This document shows positions 1 through 8,825 of a stretch of 64,000 nt of DNA, piece after piece. The position numbers and the translations under genes are program-made. How positions within the stretch are numbered: the stretch's first letter is position 1; the number at the start of each line of letters is the position of its first letter. The notes below the pieces were generated by a model. That model saw only the letters and a list, made by a program, of their open reading frames with translations, was not told the DNA's origin and ran no database searches. This DNA is from Methylopila henanensis (GTDB lineage: Bacteria; Pseudomonadota; Alphaproteobacteria; Rhizobiales; Methylopilaceae): positions 310,001 to 374,000 of the forward strand of contig NZ_JBHUER010000004.1 in NCBI RefSeq assembly GCF_042681025.1. Reading direction: 5' to 3'.

Positions 1-734
1 TCGCTGAACACCGCCACGATCTTCTGGGCTTTGACGGCGTCGATCACCTTGCGGACCTGCTGGGGCGCGCCCTGCTCGTCGGCGTTGATCGGCCAGAGAT
101 AGAGCTCCTTCAGGCCGAAATCGCGCGCGAGGTAGGAGAAGGCGCCCTCGCTCGACACCAGCCAGCGCTTGTCCTCCGGGATCCGGTCGAGCTTCTCCCG
201 GATCGGTCCGATCGCGGCCTGAATCCTCGCCTTGTACGCCTCGGCGTTGGCCCTGTAGGTCGTGGCGTTGCCGGGGTCGTGCGCCACGAACGCGTCGCGG
301 ATGTTGTCGACGTAGATCAGGGCGTTCGTCGGGGACATCCAGGCGTGGGGGTTGGGCTTGCCCGCATAGGGTCCGTCCGAGATGCTCATCGGCTCGACGC
401 CGTTGGAGACCACCGCTTCCGGCACGTCCTTCAGGTTCTGGAAGAACTTTTCGAACCAGAGCTCGAGATTGAGCCCGTTCCACAGGATCAGCTTCGCGCC
501 CTGCGCCCGGCGGATGTCGCCCGGCGTCGGCGCGTAATTGTGGATCTCGGCGCCGGGCCGGGCGATCGATTCGACGACGGCCGCGTCTCCGGCGACGTTG
601 CGGGCCATGTCGGCGATGATCGTGAAGGTCGTCACGGCCTTGAACTTCTCGGCGGCGGCCGCGGAGGGCCAGAACCCCGCCACGATCGCGCCCGCCATGA
701 CCGCTCCGACCCAGCGCCTCGAGCCCGTCAGCAT
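1..734 (-). CDS. sitA: Manganese-type ABC transporter substrate-binding protein (SitA-like), 3' end outside window
   Basis: Periplasmic binding protein that should hand Mn(II), possibly Fe(II), to an ABC importer; only the first 244 codons are present. I read a Sec signal peptide (about residues 1-27), then the cluster A-I pattern: a His in an IHNY motif, a His in NPHAW, and a Glu in SSEGAFSY. The Glu at the third ligand position is typical of Mn/Fe members (SitA, MntC) rather than zinc members, and the segment YLWPINADEQG is very SitA-like. The start at 734 has an AAGGGAG ribosome site. The promoter and two Fur/Mur-like boxes lie just upstream. The partner ATPase and permease genes should lie to the left. 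This is separate from the second metal operon at 55-61 kb. Confidence 0.85.
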   Translation of the reverse strand, partial: MLTGSRRWVGAVMAGAIVAGFWPSAAAAEKFKAVTTFTIIADMARNVAGDAAVVESIARPGAEIHNYAPTPGDIRRAQGAKLILWNGLNLELWFEKFFQNLKDVPEAVVSNGVEPMSISDGPYAGKPNPHAWMSPTNALIYVDNIRDAFVAHDPGNATTYRANAEAYKARIQAAIGPIREKLDRIPEDKRWLVSSEGAFSYLARDFGLKELYLWPINADEQGAPQQVRKVIDAVKAQKIVAVFS

Positions 735-748
735 GAAAGCTCCCTTAT

Positions 749-763
749 TGCGATTGACTTGCA
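749..763. promoter_or_regulatory. Second, weaker Fur/Mur-like box
   Basis: TGCGATTGACTTGCA keeps 5 of 7 paired positions of the 7-1-7 pattern and lies just downstream of the sitA -10 hexamer, before the ribosome site. Together with the strong box it would bracket the promoter. Confidence 0.35.
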
Positions 764-769
764 GGTGCG

Positions 770-798
770 ACTATCGCGTCGCCTGGCCAGATCTGCAA
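770..798 (-). promoter_or_regulatory. sitA promoter (-35/-10)
   Basis: On the minus strand a TTGCAG hexamer (793-798) and a GATAGT hexamer (770-775) are separated by exactly 17 bases, about 36 bases upstream of the sitA start. It is a good sigma-70 match lying between the two candidate Fur/Mur boxes. Confidence 0.55.
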
Positions 799-799
799 G

Positions 800-814
800 T
801 GCAAATGATTTGCA
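800..814. promoter_or_regulatory. Fur/Mur-type operator, perfect 7-1-7 palindrome
   Basis: TGCAAATGATTTGCA is a perfect inverted repeat of 7 bases around one central base, the typical form of Fur-family operators. It abuts the sitA -35 hexamer. In rhizobia the Fur homologue Mur represses sitA in response to manganese; assigning this box to Mur is inference from the target gene. Confidence 0.75.
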
Positions 815-985
815 ATCCAATCACGGTGGCGATGAGGGACGGGCGGCGGCGAGCGAGGCTCTCGCCCCCGGTCGAGGACGCGGCGTCGCCGACGGCTGCG
901 CGCGTTTCGACGGTCTGCGACATAGGTTGACGGCCGGAGCCTGCGCGCCTGTCTGAGGGCGTCGAGGTTCAGCCCTTCGCGCTCT

Positions 986-2062
986 TCAGGCCCGCGCGGC
1001 GGACTGAGGGGTCTGTGATTCTTCCGACCGGCGCCGCCACCACTTGAGAATTCGGAGCGCCCTTAGCGTGATCCAGCGCGATGGTTCGCCTTCGCCGTCG
1101 TCCACGGCGAACCAGACGCGCCCGCGCAGAATCTTGTCGAGGGGCCAACGGCCGTCCGGCAGGCGTCGGGACATCAGGTAGGAGATCGCCGGGCCGAGGC
1201 GCGTATCGGGCGCCGTTCCGTAGAGATTGGATGCGTCCCGGAAATAATCGAGCGCCCTCAGGACATTGTACCGCCAGCGATCCGGATGGATGGAGGCGAG
1301 GTAGTCCGGATTGGCCGGTTCGCCCGTGCTCAGGCGGCGGAAGAGGTCCCGGCGCAGCAGATACTCCTCCGCGGTCCTTCGCGCTTCGCGGGTTCGGTCG
1401 GACCCGCCGGTCGCGCGTTCGTGCTCGATCAGACCTTCCAGCACGGAGATGGTCGTGTCGAAGGACGACACGCGCGATCCGTTGGTCCGCTCGCAGTTCC
1501 AGCCGCCGTCCGGCTGCCGCTCGCCGAGCAGCCGTTCGACGATTGGGTCCACATCGACGCCGAAATAGGCGCCGGCGGCGACGGTGCGGCCGTTGATGCA
1601 TTCCTCGACCTCGCCCTCCCAGTACGGCTGCCCGTCGTGCTCCCAGCGCGCGTTTTCGCCGATCAGGCGAACCGTGCGGCGCGCGCAGGCGCATGTCGGC
1701 GCTAGACCGAACTCGCGCAGCTGCGCGAGCGTCCAGCAGGTCGGCGTCCACGGCTGGCCCTCGGCCTGCCAGTCCTGCTGGGTGAAGCCCGCAGGCGCGA
1801 AGGCGCCTCCGTCCCATCGCCCGTCCGCGTCCTGCAGGGCGAACAGGCGCGCGCCCCAGCCCTCCGTCTCGACCTTGCCGCGCTCGGCTAGCCATTCCGC
1901 GTCCGGAGCGTCGAGGATGTCGCGCATGACCTGCCAGCGAAGGGCGGGGTCGGCGTCCAGCAGCCAGCCGATCACCGGCTCGGCGGCCTCCCAGGGTTCG
2001 CGGGTGATGTCCACAGCCGTCCGCGAAGGCCCTTGTTCTTTCTTTGTTCGCATGGAATCCAT
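986..2062 (-). CDS. Squalene-cyclase-like alpha/alpha-barrel repeat protein, function unknown
   Basis: A soluble protein of about 358 residues with repeated glycine/tryptophan turns of the squalene-cyclase or prenyltransferase toroid: QDADGRWDGG, ERQPDGGWNCE and RLPDGRWPLDK. At this length it is about half of a hopene cyclase, and I see no DxDD catalytic motif, so it should not be called a cyclase. The start is uncertain: codons at 2098, 2062 and 2053 are all in frame. The first would overlap the divergent gene at 2089, so I prefer 2062 or 2053. It reads toward sitA but lies upstream of the sitA promoter, so it is not obviously in that operon. Confidence 0.6.
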   Translation of the reverse strand: MDSMRTKKEQGPSRTAVDITREPWEAAEPVIGWLLDADPALRWQVMRDILDAPDAEWLAERGKVETEGWGARLFALQDADGRWDGGAFAPAGFTQQDWQAEGQPWTPTCWTLAQLREFGLAPTCACARRTVRLIGENARWEHDGQPYWEGEVEECINGRTVAAGAYFGVDVDPIVERLLGERQPDGGWNCERTNGSRVSSFDTTISVLEGLIEHERATGGSDRTREARRTAEEYLLRRDLFRRLSTGEPANPDYLASIHPDRWRYNVLRALDYFRDASNLYGTAPDTRLGPAISYLMSRRLPDGRWPLDKILRGRVWFAVDDGEGEPSRWITLRALRILKWWRRRSEESQTPQSAARA

Positions 2063-2088
2063 GTCCTCGATCGGACGCGAGGGCAGGG

Positions 2089-2322
2089 ATGATGACACGA
2101 CTTTTGGGGCCGCCCGAGTCGCTGGCGGAGCTGTTTCTGGACGAGGTCGCCGCGGCGGACGACGCGGCGGTCGACGACGTCATCCGCCGCGCGGGCGGCG
2201 AGCGCCAGGCGGTCCGCGCGCTGCTGACGCAGCTCGGCGAGACGGAGCACGCGCGGGCGCTCGCGGAGGCGTCCGCGTCGCTGGGCTATCGCCGCGGGCG
2301 GCAGCCCGGGCGGCCGGGGTGA
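2089..2322 (+). CDS. Small hypothetical protein (77 aa)
   Basis: An acidic, probably helical protein of 77 residues, rich in Ala, Glu and Arg, with a basic C-terminal tail. I do not recognise a family. Two adjacent ATG codons (2089 and 2092) follow a GAGGGCAGGG ribosome site, which supports it as a real gene. It is divergent from the repeat protein and convergent with the formamidase gene. Confidence 0.45.
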   Translation: MMTRLLGPPESLAELFLDEVAAADDAAVDDVIRRAGGERQAVRALLTQLGETEHARALAEASASLGYRRGRQPGRPG

Positions 2323-2345
2323 GCGAGGCTCAACGCCGGCCGCCC
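2308..2345. terminator. GC-rich inverted repeat between convergent genes
   Basis: GGGCGGCCGG (2308-2317) and CCGGCCGCCC (2336-2345) form a perfect 10-base stem over an 18-base loop, across the 3' ends of the small plus-strand gene and the formamidase gene. There is no T-run, so termination in both directions is only a reasonable guess. Confidence 0.35.
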
Positions 2346-2352
2346 TCGCGCT

Positions 2353-3291
2353 TCAGATCATCGATTTCGGCAGCATCATATGGATGCCCTTGTTGCCGTC
2401 CACGAGCTGCGTCACCCGCAGGTCGCCGGCGAGCGAGCACAGCATGTAGGCCTCGTTGCGGGTGAGGTTCGAGCGCAGGCAGACATGCCGCACCATTTCG
2501 CGCACCGCCTGCTTGGCGGCGTCGTCGAGGTCCTCGTCGAGGCCGATCGACATCAGGTGCGTCTCGCTCTCGGCGAAGGGGAAATCGACCGCCATGTCCT
2601 TGCGGACGGTGAGGCGGAACGTGCCCTCGATGCCCATTTCGAGCGCCGTGATGCAGACCTCGCCGTCGCCCTGCACGCCATGGCCGTCGCCGGCGAAGAA
2701 CAGCGCGCCCTCGTTGAAGACCGGCAGATAGAGCGTGACGCCGGGCTTCAGCTCCTTGTTGTCCATGTTGCCGCCGAAGGCCCGCGGCACCGGCGACCCG
2801 ACGCGGCCCCAGGCCGGGGGAGGGGCGACGCCCATGATGCCGAAGAACGGGTCGAGCGGGATGTCGACGCCCCACGGCATGGTGCAGACGTCGCCCTTGG
2901 GGCTGATCTTTGGATGGATGGTCTCGTAGTCCGTGAACTCGTCGGGCAGCGTGCCGAGCAGCGGCAGGATCGCCACGAAGCCCCAGTCCATGGTGGGCTT
3001 GGCTTCGAGGATGTCGACCTGCAGCGTGTCGCCGGGCTTGGCGCCCTCGACATAGACCGGCCCGGTGATGAAGTGCGGGCCGCCGCCTTGGCGGAGCGTG
3101 TCGAGCGCCGCCATGTAGTCGGCCGGCACGCGGCTCGCGTCCGGCGGAAGGCACTCTTTCCCGCCGGCGGGGAAGGAGGTCAGCGTGACGGTGTCGCCCG
3201 AGGCGATTTTGATGACCGGCTCCAGCGCCGAGTCGAGATAGCCCCAGACCATGTTTTCGGGCGCGGACGAGATCGTGTGATGGCGGGCCAT
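2353..3291 (-). CDS. fmdA: Acetamidase/formamidase family protein
   Basis: Cytoplasmic hydrolase of the FmdA/AmdA family that releases ammonia from formamide or short amides. The 312-residue length is normal, and the family pattern is visible: an N-terminal HHTISSAPENMVWGY segment, the glycine-rich FFAGDGHGVQGDGEVC segment that carries metal-binding and catalytic residues, and a conserved acidic segment near residue 240. It starts 19 bases after urtE on the same strand, so it should be the last gene of the urt operon. That pairing suggests the transporter brings in formamide or similar amides as well as, or instead of, urea. Confidence 0.85.
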   Translation of the reverse strand: MARHHTISSAPENMVWGYLDSALEPVIKIASGDTVTLTSFPAGGKECLPPDASRVPADYMAALDTLRQGGGPHFITGPVYVEGAKPGDTLQVDILEAKPTMDWGFVAILPLLGTLPDEFTDYETIHPKISPKGDVCTMPWGVDIPLDPFFGIMGVAPPPAWGRVGSPVPRAFGGNMDNKELKPGVTLYLPVFNEGALFFAGDGHGVQGDGEVCITALEMGIEGTFRLTVRKDMAVDFPFAESETHLMSIGLDEDLDDAAKQAVREMVRHVCLRSNLTRNEAYMLCSLAGDLRVTQLVDGNKGIHMMLPKSMI

Positions 3292-3310
3292 GGGCTCCCC
3301 TCGCTTTTCT

Positions 3311-4003
3311 TCAGACGGACATGAACTTCGAGAGCCGCTCGCGGCTCATTTCCGCGCGCTCGCCCTGATCGACGAGCCGGCCGCGCGAAAGCACGACGAA
3401 ACGGTCCGCGACCGCGGTCGCGAAATCGAGATACTGCTCGACCAGCAGGATCGAGAGCCGGCCCTTCAGCCCGGTCAGCACGGTCTCGATCAGCTGGACG
3501 ATCGAGGGCTGGACGCCTTCGGTCGGCTCGTCGAGCGCGAGCACCCTGGGCTTCGTCACGAGCGCGCGCGCCAAAGCGAGCTGCTGCTGCTGGCCTCCCG
3601 ACAGCGCGCCGCCGCGCCGCCCGGCCATCTCGCGCAGCACGGGGAACAGGCCAAAAACCTCGTCGAAGGCCTCGTCGGTCGCGGGCCCATGCGGGCGCGC
3701 CGCCGCCACGAGGTTTTCGCGCACGGTCAGCTCCGCGAAGATCTCGCGGCCCTGCGGCACATAGGCGAAGCCGGCGCGGGACCGGCGATGGCTCGGCGCG
3801 CGCGTCATGTCGACGCCGTCGAACGCGACGGCGCCGCCGGTGACCGGCAGCACGCCCGCGAGGCATTTCAGCAGCGTCGACTTGCCCGCGCCGTTGCGGC
3901 CGAGCACCGCGAGGCATTCGCCGGGCGCGATCTCGAAGCTGACGCGCCTGAGCGCCTGAGCCGATCCGTAATGCTGGTCGAGGTCACGGACGGAGAGCTT
4001 CAT
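3311..4003 (-). CDS. urtE: Urea/short-chain amide ABC transporter ATP-binding protein UrtE
   Basis: One of two ATPases of a urea-type (HAAT family) importer, 230 residues. Walker A is GRNGAGKST, the signature is LSGGQQQQLALA, and Walker B is VLALDEPTEGVQPS, the UrtE/LivF-type form. I take the start MKLSVRDLDQHYG at 4003; a longer reading from 4090 would overlap urtD deeply and adds unrelated sequence. It lies 4 bases after urtD. Confidence 0.88.
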   Translation of the reverse strand: MKLSVRDLDQHYGSAQALRRVSFEIAPGECLAVLGRNGAGKSTLLKCLAGVLPVTGGAVAFDGVDMTRAPSHRRSRAGFAYVPQGREIFAELTVRENLVAAARPHGPATDEAFDEVFGLFPVLREMAGRRGGALSGGQQQQLALARALVTKPRVLALDEPTEGVQPSIVQLIETVLTGLKGRLSILLVEQYLDFATAVADRFVVLSRGRLVDQGERAEMSRERLSKFMSV

Positions 4004-4007
4004 CGCC

Positions 4008-4718
4008 TCATCGCCCCAGATAGACGTCGACGACGCGGGCGTCGGCGCGGGCGCGGGCCATCGAGCCCTCGAACAGCGTGCGGCCCTCATGCAGCACGGT
4101 GACCCGATCCGCGACGGTCTCGACGAAGTCCATGTCGTGCTCGACCACGACGATGGCGCGCTCGGGGCTCTTGAGCGCCCGGATCAGCGCGGAGGTGCGT
4201 TCGGTCTCCTCGTCGGTGAGGCCGGCGACCGGCTCGTCCAGCATCAGCACCTTCGGCTCGGACACCACCACCATGGCGATCTCGAGCCACTGCTTCTGGC
4301 CATGCGCAAGCTCGCCCGCGAGACGGCCGGCCTCGGCGGAGAGGCCCACGGTTTCAAGCGTCCGGTCGACGCGCTCGCGGGCGGCGGCGTCGATCGCGCC
4401 GCCCAGCCCGATCTCGACATTGTCGCGGACGGTGAGCGCCTCGAACACGCTCGGCTTCTGGAATTTTCGGCGCACGCCCGAACGCGCGATCTGCGCTTCC
4501 GAGGCGCGCGTCAGCTCGAGCTTCTCGTCGAACAGGATCCGGCCCGTCTTGGCGCGGCTCACGCCCGAGATGACGTCGAGCAGCGTGGTCTTGCCCGCGC
4601 CGTTCGGGCCGATCACCGCGCGGACCTCGCCGTAGTCGATCGCGAGCGACAGGTCGTCTATCGCCCGGAAGCGTCCGAACTCGACGGTCAGCGCCTCGAC
4701 CAGAACCGCGACCGTCAT
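4008..4718 (-). CDS. urtD: Urea/short-chain amide ABC transporter ATP-binding protein UrtD
   Basis: The second ATPase of the importer, 236 residues. It has Walker A GPNGAGKTT, the UrtD-type signature LAHGQKQWLEI and Walker B VLMLDEPVAGL, then the LivG-like switch region VVVEHDMDFV. The ATG at 4718 overlaps the urtC stop by four bases, showing translational coupling. Confidence 0.9.
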   Translation of the reverse strand: MTVAVLVEALTVEFGRFRAIDDLSLAIDYGEVRAVIGPNGAGKTTLLDVISGVSRAKTGRILFDEKLELTRASEAQIARSGVRRKFQKPSVFEALTVRDNVEIGLGGAIDAAARERVDRTLETVGLSAEAGRLAGELAHGQKQWLEIAMVVVSEPKVLMLDEPVAGLTDEETERTSALIRALKSPERAIVVVEHDMDFVETVADRVTVLHEGRTLFEGSMARARADARVVDVYLGR

Positions 4719-5815
4719 GGCTCGGCGTGCCCGGGCTGAAGGACGTCAGGGCGGGAGATCCACGTCGGCCGCCAGCGGCCGATGTCGAGCAGCCCGTTGG
4801 GGAAGATCAGCGCCACGAGGATCACGAGGCCCGCCAGCACGAAGGGCCAGAGCTCCGGCATGGTGGCGGAGAGCGAGAACTTGATCGCGTTGACTAGCAC
4901 GGCGCCGATCACCGCGCCCGCGAGCCGCCCGCGCCCGCCGATCGCGCACCAGACCGCGATCTCGAGCGAGAGCTCGGGCGACAGCACCCGCGGATTGATG
5001 ATGCCGACCTGCGGCACGTAGAGCAGGCCCGCGATGGCGGCGAGAACGGCGGAGAGGCACCAGACGGAAAGCTTCAGCCGCAGCGTCTCGTAGCCGAGCG
5101 AGCGCAGCCGCGTTTCGTCGTCGCGGGTCGCGACCAGCAGGCGGCCGAACCGGCCGATCATCAGCAGCCGGCAGGCGATCAGAGCCGCGAACAGCGCGAC
5201 GAGCGACGTCGCCGCCAGTCCCTTGGCGACGCCGGGCGACTGAAAGGGCGCTCCGAAGATCGTCTGGAAGCCGGTCATGCCGTTGTTGCCGCCGAAGCCG
5301 GTGTCGTTCCGGAACATCAGCAGCATGGCGACGTAGACCAGCGCCTGCGTGATGATCGCGAAATAGACGCCGCCGACGCGCGAGCGGAACGACACCCAGC
5401 CGAACACGAAGGCGACCGCGAAGGACGCCGCGAGCGCGACGACGAGCGCGACCGGAAAGCTTTCGAGCGGTCCCCACCAGTCCGGGAGCGCCTTCCAGCC
5501 CATGAACTGGACGATGTCGGGCGTGACGCCCGTGGTCGCGACGGCATGCTCCAGCAGGTGCATGCCGATCACGTAGCCGCCGACGGCGAAGAACAGGCCG
5601 TGGCCGAGGCTGAGGATTCCCGCGTAGCCCCAGATCAGGTCGAGCGAGAGCGCGAGCAGCGCGAAACAGGCGAGCTGGCCCGCGATGTTGACTCGGTAGC
5701 CGGACAGGCCGGGGACCAGCGCCACGACGATCGCCGCGAGCGCGACCGCGGCCGCGACGCCGACGAAGACGCGATCCTCGAACGCGCGGCTGAGGATGTG
5801 CGGCTTGGCGGTCAC
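4715..5815 (-). CDS. urtC: Urea/short-chain amide ABC transporter permease UrtC
   Basis: Inner-membrane permease of the LivM type, 366 residues with about ten hydrophobic segments. The GTG start at 5815 overlaps the urtB stop in the arrangement GTGA. The frame stays open far upstream across urtB, but that extension has no membrane character. The C-terminal half carries the permease pattern around AIGGRGRLAGAVIGA. Confidence 0.88.
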   Translation of the reverse strand: MTAKPHILSRAFEDRVFVGVAAAVALAAIVVALVPGLSGYRVNIAGQLACFALLALSLDLIWGYAGILSLGHGLFFAVGGYVIGMHLLEHAVATTGVTPDIVQFMGWKALPDWWGPLESFPVALVVALAASFAVAFVFGWVSFRSRVGGVYFAIITQALVYVAMLLMFRNDTGFGGNNGMTGFQTIFGAPFQSPGVAKGLAATSLVALFAALIACRLLMIGRFGRLLVATRDDETRLRSLGYETLRLKLSVWCLSAVLAAIAGLLYVPQVGIINPRVLSPELSLEIAVWCAIGGRGRLAGAVIGAVLVNAIKFSLSATMPELWPFVLAGLVILVALIFPNGLLDIGRWRPTWISRPDVLQPGHAEP

Positions 5816-7413
5816 TTCCGGCGCCCTTTCACGGCGAACAGGCCCTCGGGCCGCCACTGCAGGAACGCGATGATCATCAGCAGCACGATGACCTTGGCGG
5901 CGACCGCGCCGTAGAGCGGCTCGATCAGCACGTTGATCTGGCCGACGCCGAGCGAGGCGATCACCGTGCCGGCGAGCGTGCCGACGCCGCCCAGCACGAC
6001 GACCATGAAACTGTCCACGATGAAGTTCGAACCCATCTGCGGGTTCACGTTGTAGATCGGGCAGAGCGCGAGCCCCGCGAGGCCGGCGAGCCCCGAACCG
6101 AGCCCGAACGCCATCATGTCGACCCGCCGGGTCGCGATGCCGAGGCAGCCCGCCATGGCGCGGTTCTGGGTGACGGCGCGGATGTCCAATCCGAGCGGCG
6201 TGCGTTTCAGCACGGCCCATGTGAGCACGAGCGTCGCGGCGGCGAAGACGATCGCGAACAGCCGGTTCCAGGTGACGATGAAGTCGCCCATCAGCAGATG
6301 GCCGCCGGACATCCAGCTCGGCGTCACGAACTGGAGGTTCTGCGTGCCGACGCCCACGCGGACGAGATTGACGATGAGGAGGCTCACCGCCCAGGTCGCG
6401 AGCAGGGTCATCAGCGGCCGCGTGTAGAGCCGCCTCACGAGCGTCGCCTCCAGGAACACGCCGACGCCCGCGGTCGCGAGAAACACGATCGGAATCGCGA
6501 CGATCAGGTACCAGTCGAGCAGGCCGGGGGCCGCGGCGCGAAGAACCTCCTGCACCGCGTAGGTGACATAGGCTCCGATCATGATGAACTCGCCCTGGGC
6601 GAGGTTGATCACGCCCATGAGCCCGAAGATGATCGCGAGCCCGGCCGAGGCCATGAACAGGATCGAGGCGAAGGACAGCCCGTTGTAGAGCGTGTTCAGC
6701 GCGTTCGAGATCTGGAGCCGCCGCTCGATCGAGGCGACGCCGGCGTCGACCGCCGCCCTGAAGGCTTGATCTGTGGCGTAGGCCGGATCGGCCTTCAGCC
6801 CCGCGACCTGCGTGAGCGAGCGGCGGTCCGCGTTCGCGGAGATGCGCTCGATCGCGGAAATCCGCTTCGAGACGTCCGGCGAATTGAGCAGCGCGGCCTG
6901 GCCGACGCCGAGGATGCGATCCTTGAGGCCGGCGTCGGTTTCGGCTTCGGCCGCCTTCTCGAACAGGTCCGGCGGCAGCGAGCCCGCCCGGCGTTCCAGC
7001 GCCGACAGCGCCGCGCCGCGTTCGCCTTGGCTTACGCCCGCGAACAGCGTGGCGGCCGCGCGGGCGGTCTCGAACAGCGGCCGGTTCTTCAGGCTGAGCA
7101 GCGGAGAGGTCCCGTCGGCGGACGTCGCCGGCGCGAGCGTCGCGGCGTCGCGCGCGCCCGCGGGCGCGGCGATCACGGGCGGGGAGCCGCATTTCAGCGT
7201 CCGCTCGATCGCGGCGCCTGAGAGCGTCGCGGCCCAGGCGGCGTCGTCCTTCGACGCGGTCGCGACGCCGGCCGTCAGCGCGGCCGCGGCGTCCGTCATG
7301 CCCGCGGGGCCGCCGCACGCCTGCGCGACGATTGCGGCGCGGTCGAGGGCCGTGGCGGTCCCGCATCCGAGCATCGTCAAAAGCAGGCCGAGAATGGCCT
7401 CACGCCACCGCAC
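5812..7413 (-). CDS. urtB: Urea/short-chain amide ABC transporter permease UrtB, with periplasmic N-terminal extension
   Basis: LivH-type permease of about 533 residues. As usual for UrtB it begins with a signal-like segment (VRWREAILGLLLTMLGCG) and a soluble extension of about 230 residues before the membrane domain. That domain contains the LivH-like FGLMGVINLAQGEFIMIGAY motif. I choose the GTG at 7413, just after the urtA stop at 7440; a start at 7488 would run 49 bases into urtA. It pairs with UrtC. Confidence 0.85.
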   Translation of the reverse strand: MRWREAILGLLLTMLGCGTATALDRAAIVAQACGGPAGMTDAAAALTAGVATASKDDAAWAATLSGAAIERTLKCGSPPVIAAPAGARDAATLAPATSADGTSPLLSLKNRPLFETARAAATLFAGVSQGERGAALSALERRAGSLPPDLFEKAAEAETDAGLKDRILGVGQAALLNSPDVSKRISAIERISANADRRSLTQVAGLKADPAYATDQAFRAAVDAGVASIERRLQISNALNTLYNGLSFASILFMASAGLAIIFGLMGVINLAQGEFIMIGAYVTYAVQEVLRAAAPGLLDWYLIVAIPIVFLATAGVGVFLEATLVRRLYTRPLMTLLATWAVSLLIVNLVRVGVGTQNLQFVTPSWMSGGHLLMGDFIVTWNRLFAIVFAAATLVLTWAVLKRTPLGLDIRAVTQNRAMAGCLGIATRRVDMMAFGLGSGLAGLAGLALCPIYNVNPQMGSNFIVDSFMVVVLGGVGTLAGTVIASLGVGQINVLIEPLYGAVAAKVIVLLMIIAFLQWRPEGLFAVKGRRK

Positions 7414-7439
7414 GCGCCGACCGCGCCTCGCCGTCCTTG

Positions 7440-8687
7440 TCAGTACTGGCTCATCGGCACGGGCTTGGGCGTGTCCGGCGACTGCCACAGCACGTCGAAG
7501 CCCTGGGTTTCGTTGACAGAACCGATGAACACGCCGCGCGACACGTAATTGTTCTCGGCCGTCATGCCGATCTTGTAGCCCGAGGGGCAGTCGAAGCTCA
7601 GGCCGTCGAACGCCTTGCGCACCTCCGGCACGTCGAAGGAGCCGGCCTTCTTGGCGGCCATCGCCCAGAGATGGACGGCGTCGTAGGTCGAGACCATCGG
7701 GTCGATCGCGACGTCCTTCTTGAACGGCGCGCCGGTCTTGGTCACGTAGTCCGACCAGCTTTTAAGGAACTTGACGTTGGCGTCGCCCTTGGCCTGCTGG
7801 AGATAGGCCCAGCAGTTGAGGTGGCCGACCATCTTCGCCGTGTCGAGGCCCTCGAGATCGGCCTCCACCATGTCGAGGCCGAGCACCGGCACGTCGGACG
7901 ACGAGATGCCCTGATTGGCGAACTCGCGCATGAAGTCCGGGATCGAGGAGCCCACGACCGTCAGCACCACCACGCACTTGCCGCCGGGGGCGTCCGCGAA
8001 GGCGCGGATCTGGTTCACGATGGTCTGGAAGTTCGAGAAGGAGAACGGCACGTACTCCTCCTTCCAGGCGCTCTCCTCAATGCCCTTCGACTTCCAGTAG
8101 CCCTTGAGCTGCTTGTTGATGGTGCGCGGCCAGACGTAGTCCGAGCCGATCATGAAGAAGCGCTTAGCCTCCACGCCGTCCGGGCTCATGAGGTAGTCGA
8201 CCGCCGGAAGCACCGAGCTCGCGGGCGGCGAATTCACGTAGACGACGTTCTTGGAGTTCTCGTCGCCTTCGAAATGAAGCGGGTAGAACAGCAGCCCGTC
8301 GTTTTGCTCGACGACCGGCAGCACCGACTTGCGCGAGACCGACGTCCAGCAGCCGAACAGCGCCGCCACCTTGGTCTCGGACAGCATCTGACGGCCGATC
8401 TGGGCGTAGAGCGGCCAGTCCGACGCGGGGTCGGACGTCACCACCTCGATGGTCGAGCCGTTGACGCCGCCCGCGGCGTTGATCTCGTCGGCCGCCATCT
8501 TGGCCACGAAGTTCATGCGGCCTTCGAGGTTGGCCATCGTGCCGGAGGAGGAGAACAGGCAGCCGAGCTTCACCGGGCCGGCCGCGCGGGCGGAGCGGAT
8601 CAACGGCGGCGCGGCGAGGGGAAGGGCCGCGCCGGCCGCGAGGCCCGCGGTGGTCATGAGGAAGCTTCTGCGGTCGAACTTGCTCAT
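7440..8687 (-). CDS. urtA: Urea/short-chain amide ABC transporter substrate-binding protein UrtA
   Basis: Periplasmic binding protein of the amide/urea-binding (peripla_BP) family, 415 residues. A twin-arginine-type signal (DRRSFLM followed by a hydrophobic Ala/Leu stretch) spans about residues 4-37. The binding fold follows, with SGTMANLEGRMNF near the start and IGSDYVWPRTINK in the middle, close in sequence to the AmiC-like sensor at 11.9 kb. The ATG at 8687 is preferred over an in-frame TTG at 8693. It leads the urtABCDE-fmdA operon, with sigma-54 and NtrC-like sites upstream. Confidence 0.88.
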   Translation of the reverse strand: MSKFDRRSFLMTTAGLAAGAALPLAAPPLIRSARAAGPVKLGCLFSSSGTMANLEGRMNFVAKMAADEINAAGGVNGSTIEVVTSDPASDWPLYAQIGRQMLSETKVAALFGCWTSVSRKSVLPVVEQNDGLLFYPLHFEGDENSKNVVYVNSPPASSVLPAVDYLMSPDGVEAKRFFMIGSDYVWPRTINKQLKGYWKSKGIEESAWKEEYVPFSFSNFQTIVNQIRAFADAPGGKCVVVLTVVGSSIPDFMREFANQGISSSDVPVLGLDMVEADLEGLDTAKMVGHLNCWAYLQQAKGDANVKFLKSWSDYVTKTGAPFKKDVAIDPMVSTYDAVHLWAMAAKKAGSFDVPEVRKAFDGLSFDCPSGYKIGMTAENNYVSRGVFIGSVNETQGFDVLWQSPDTPKPVPMSQY

Positions 8688-8811
8688 CGCCAAACGCCTT
8701 CGGGAGAATTTCGGGCGCCTGAAGCTGAGAGCCGGACTCCTTGAGCGGCAAGGCCAAATAATCGGTCGTGGCGCGTGCGAATTGGGCGCCTCGGGGGCGT
8801 GCGGGTCGCAA

Positions 8812-8825
8812 TGTCAAAATTGACA
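8812..8825. promoter_or_regulatory. TGTCAA-2-TTGACA palindrome upstream of urtA
   Basis: TGTCAAAATTGACA is an inverted repeat of 6 bases around 2 central bases, inside the urtA 5' leader region. It may be an operator; no regulator can be assigned. Confidence 0.3.

Noticed and set aside
986..2062. Hopene or squalene cyclase
   Set aside because: The protein is too short and no DxDD motif is visible. Only the repeat fold is supported.
4715..7366. One very long open frame covering urtC and most of urtB
   Set aside because: Only the urtC part (from 5815) has membrane-protein character. The rest is the out-of-frame shadow of urtB, Arg-rich and without domains.
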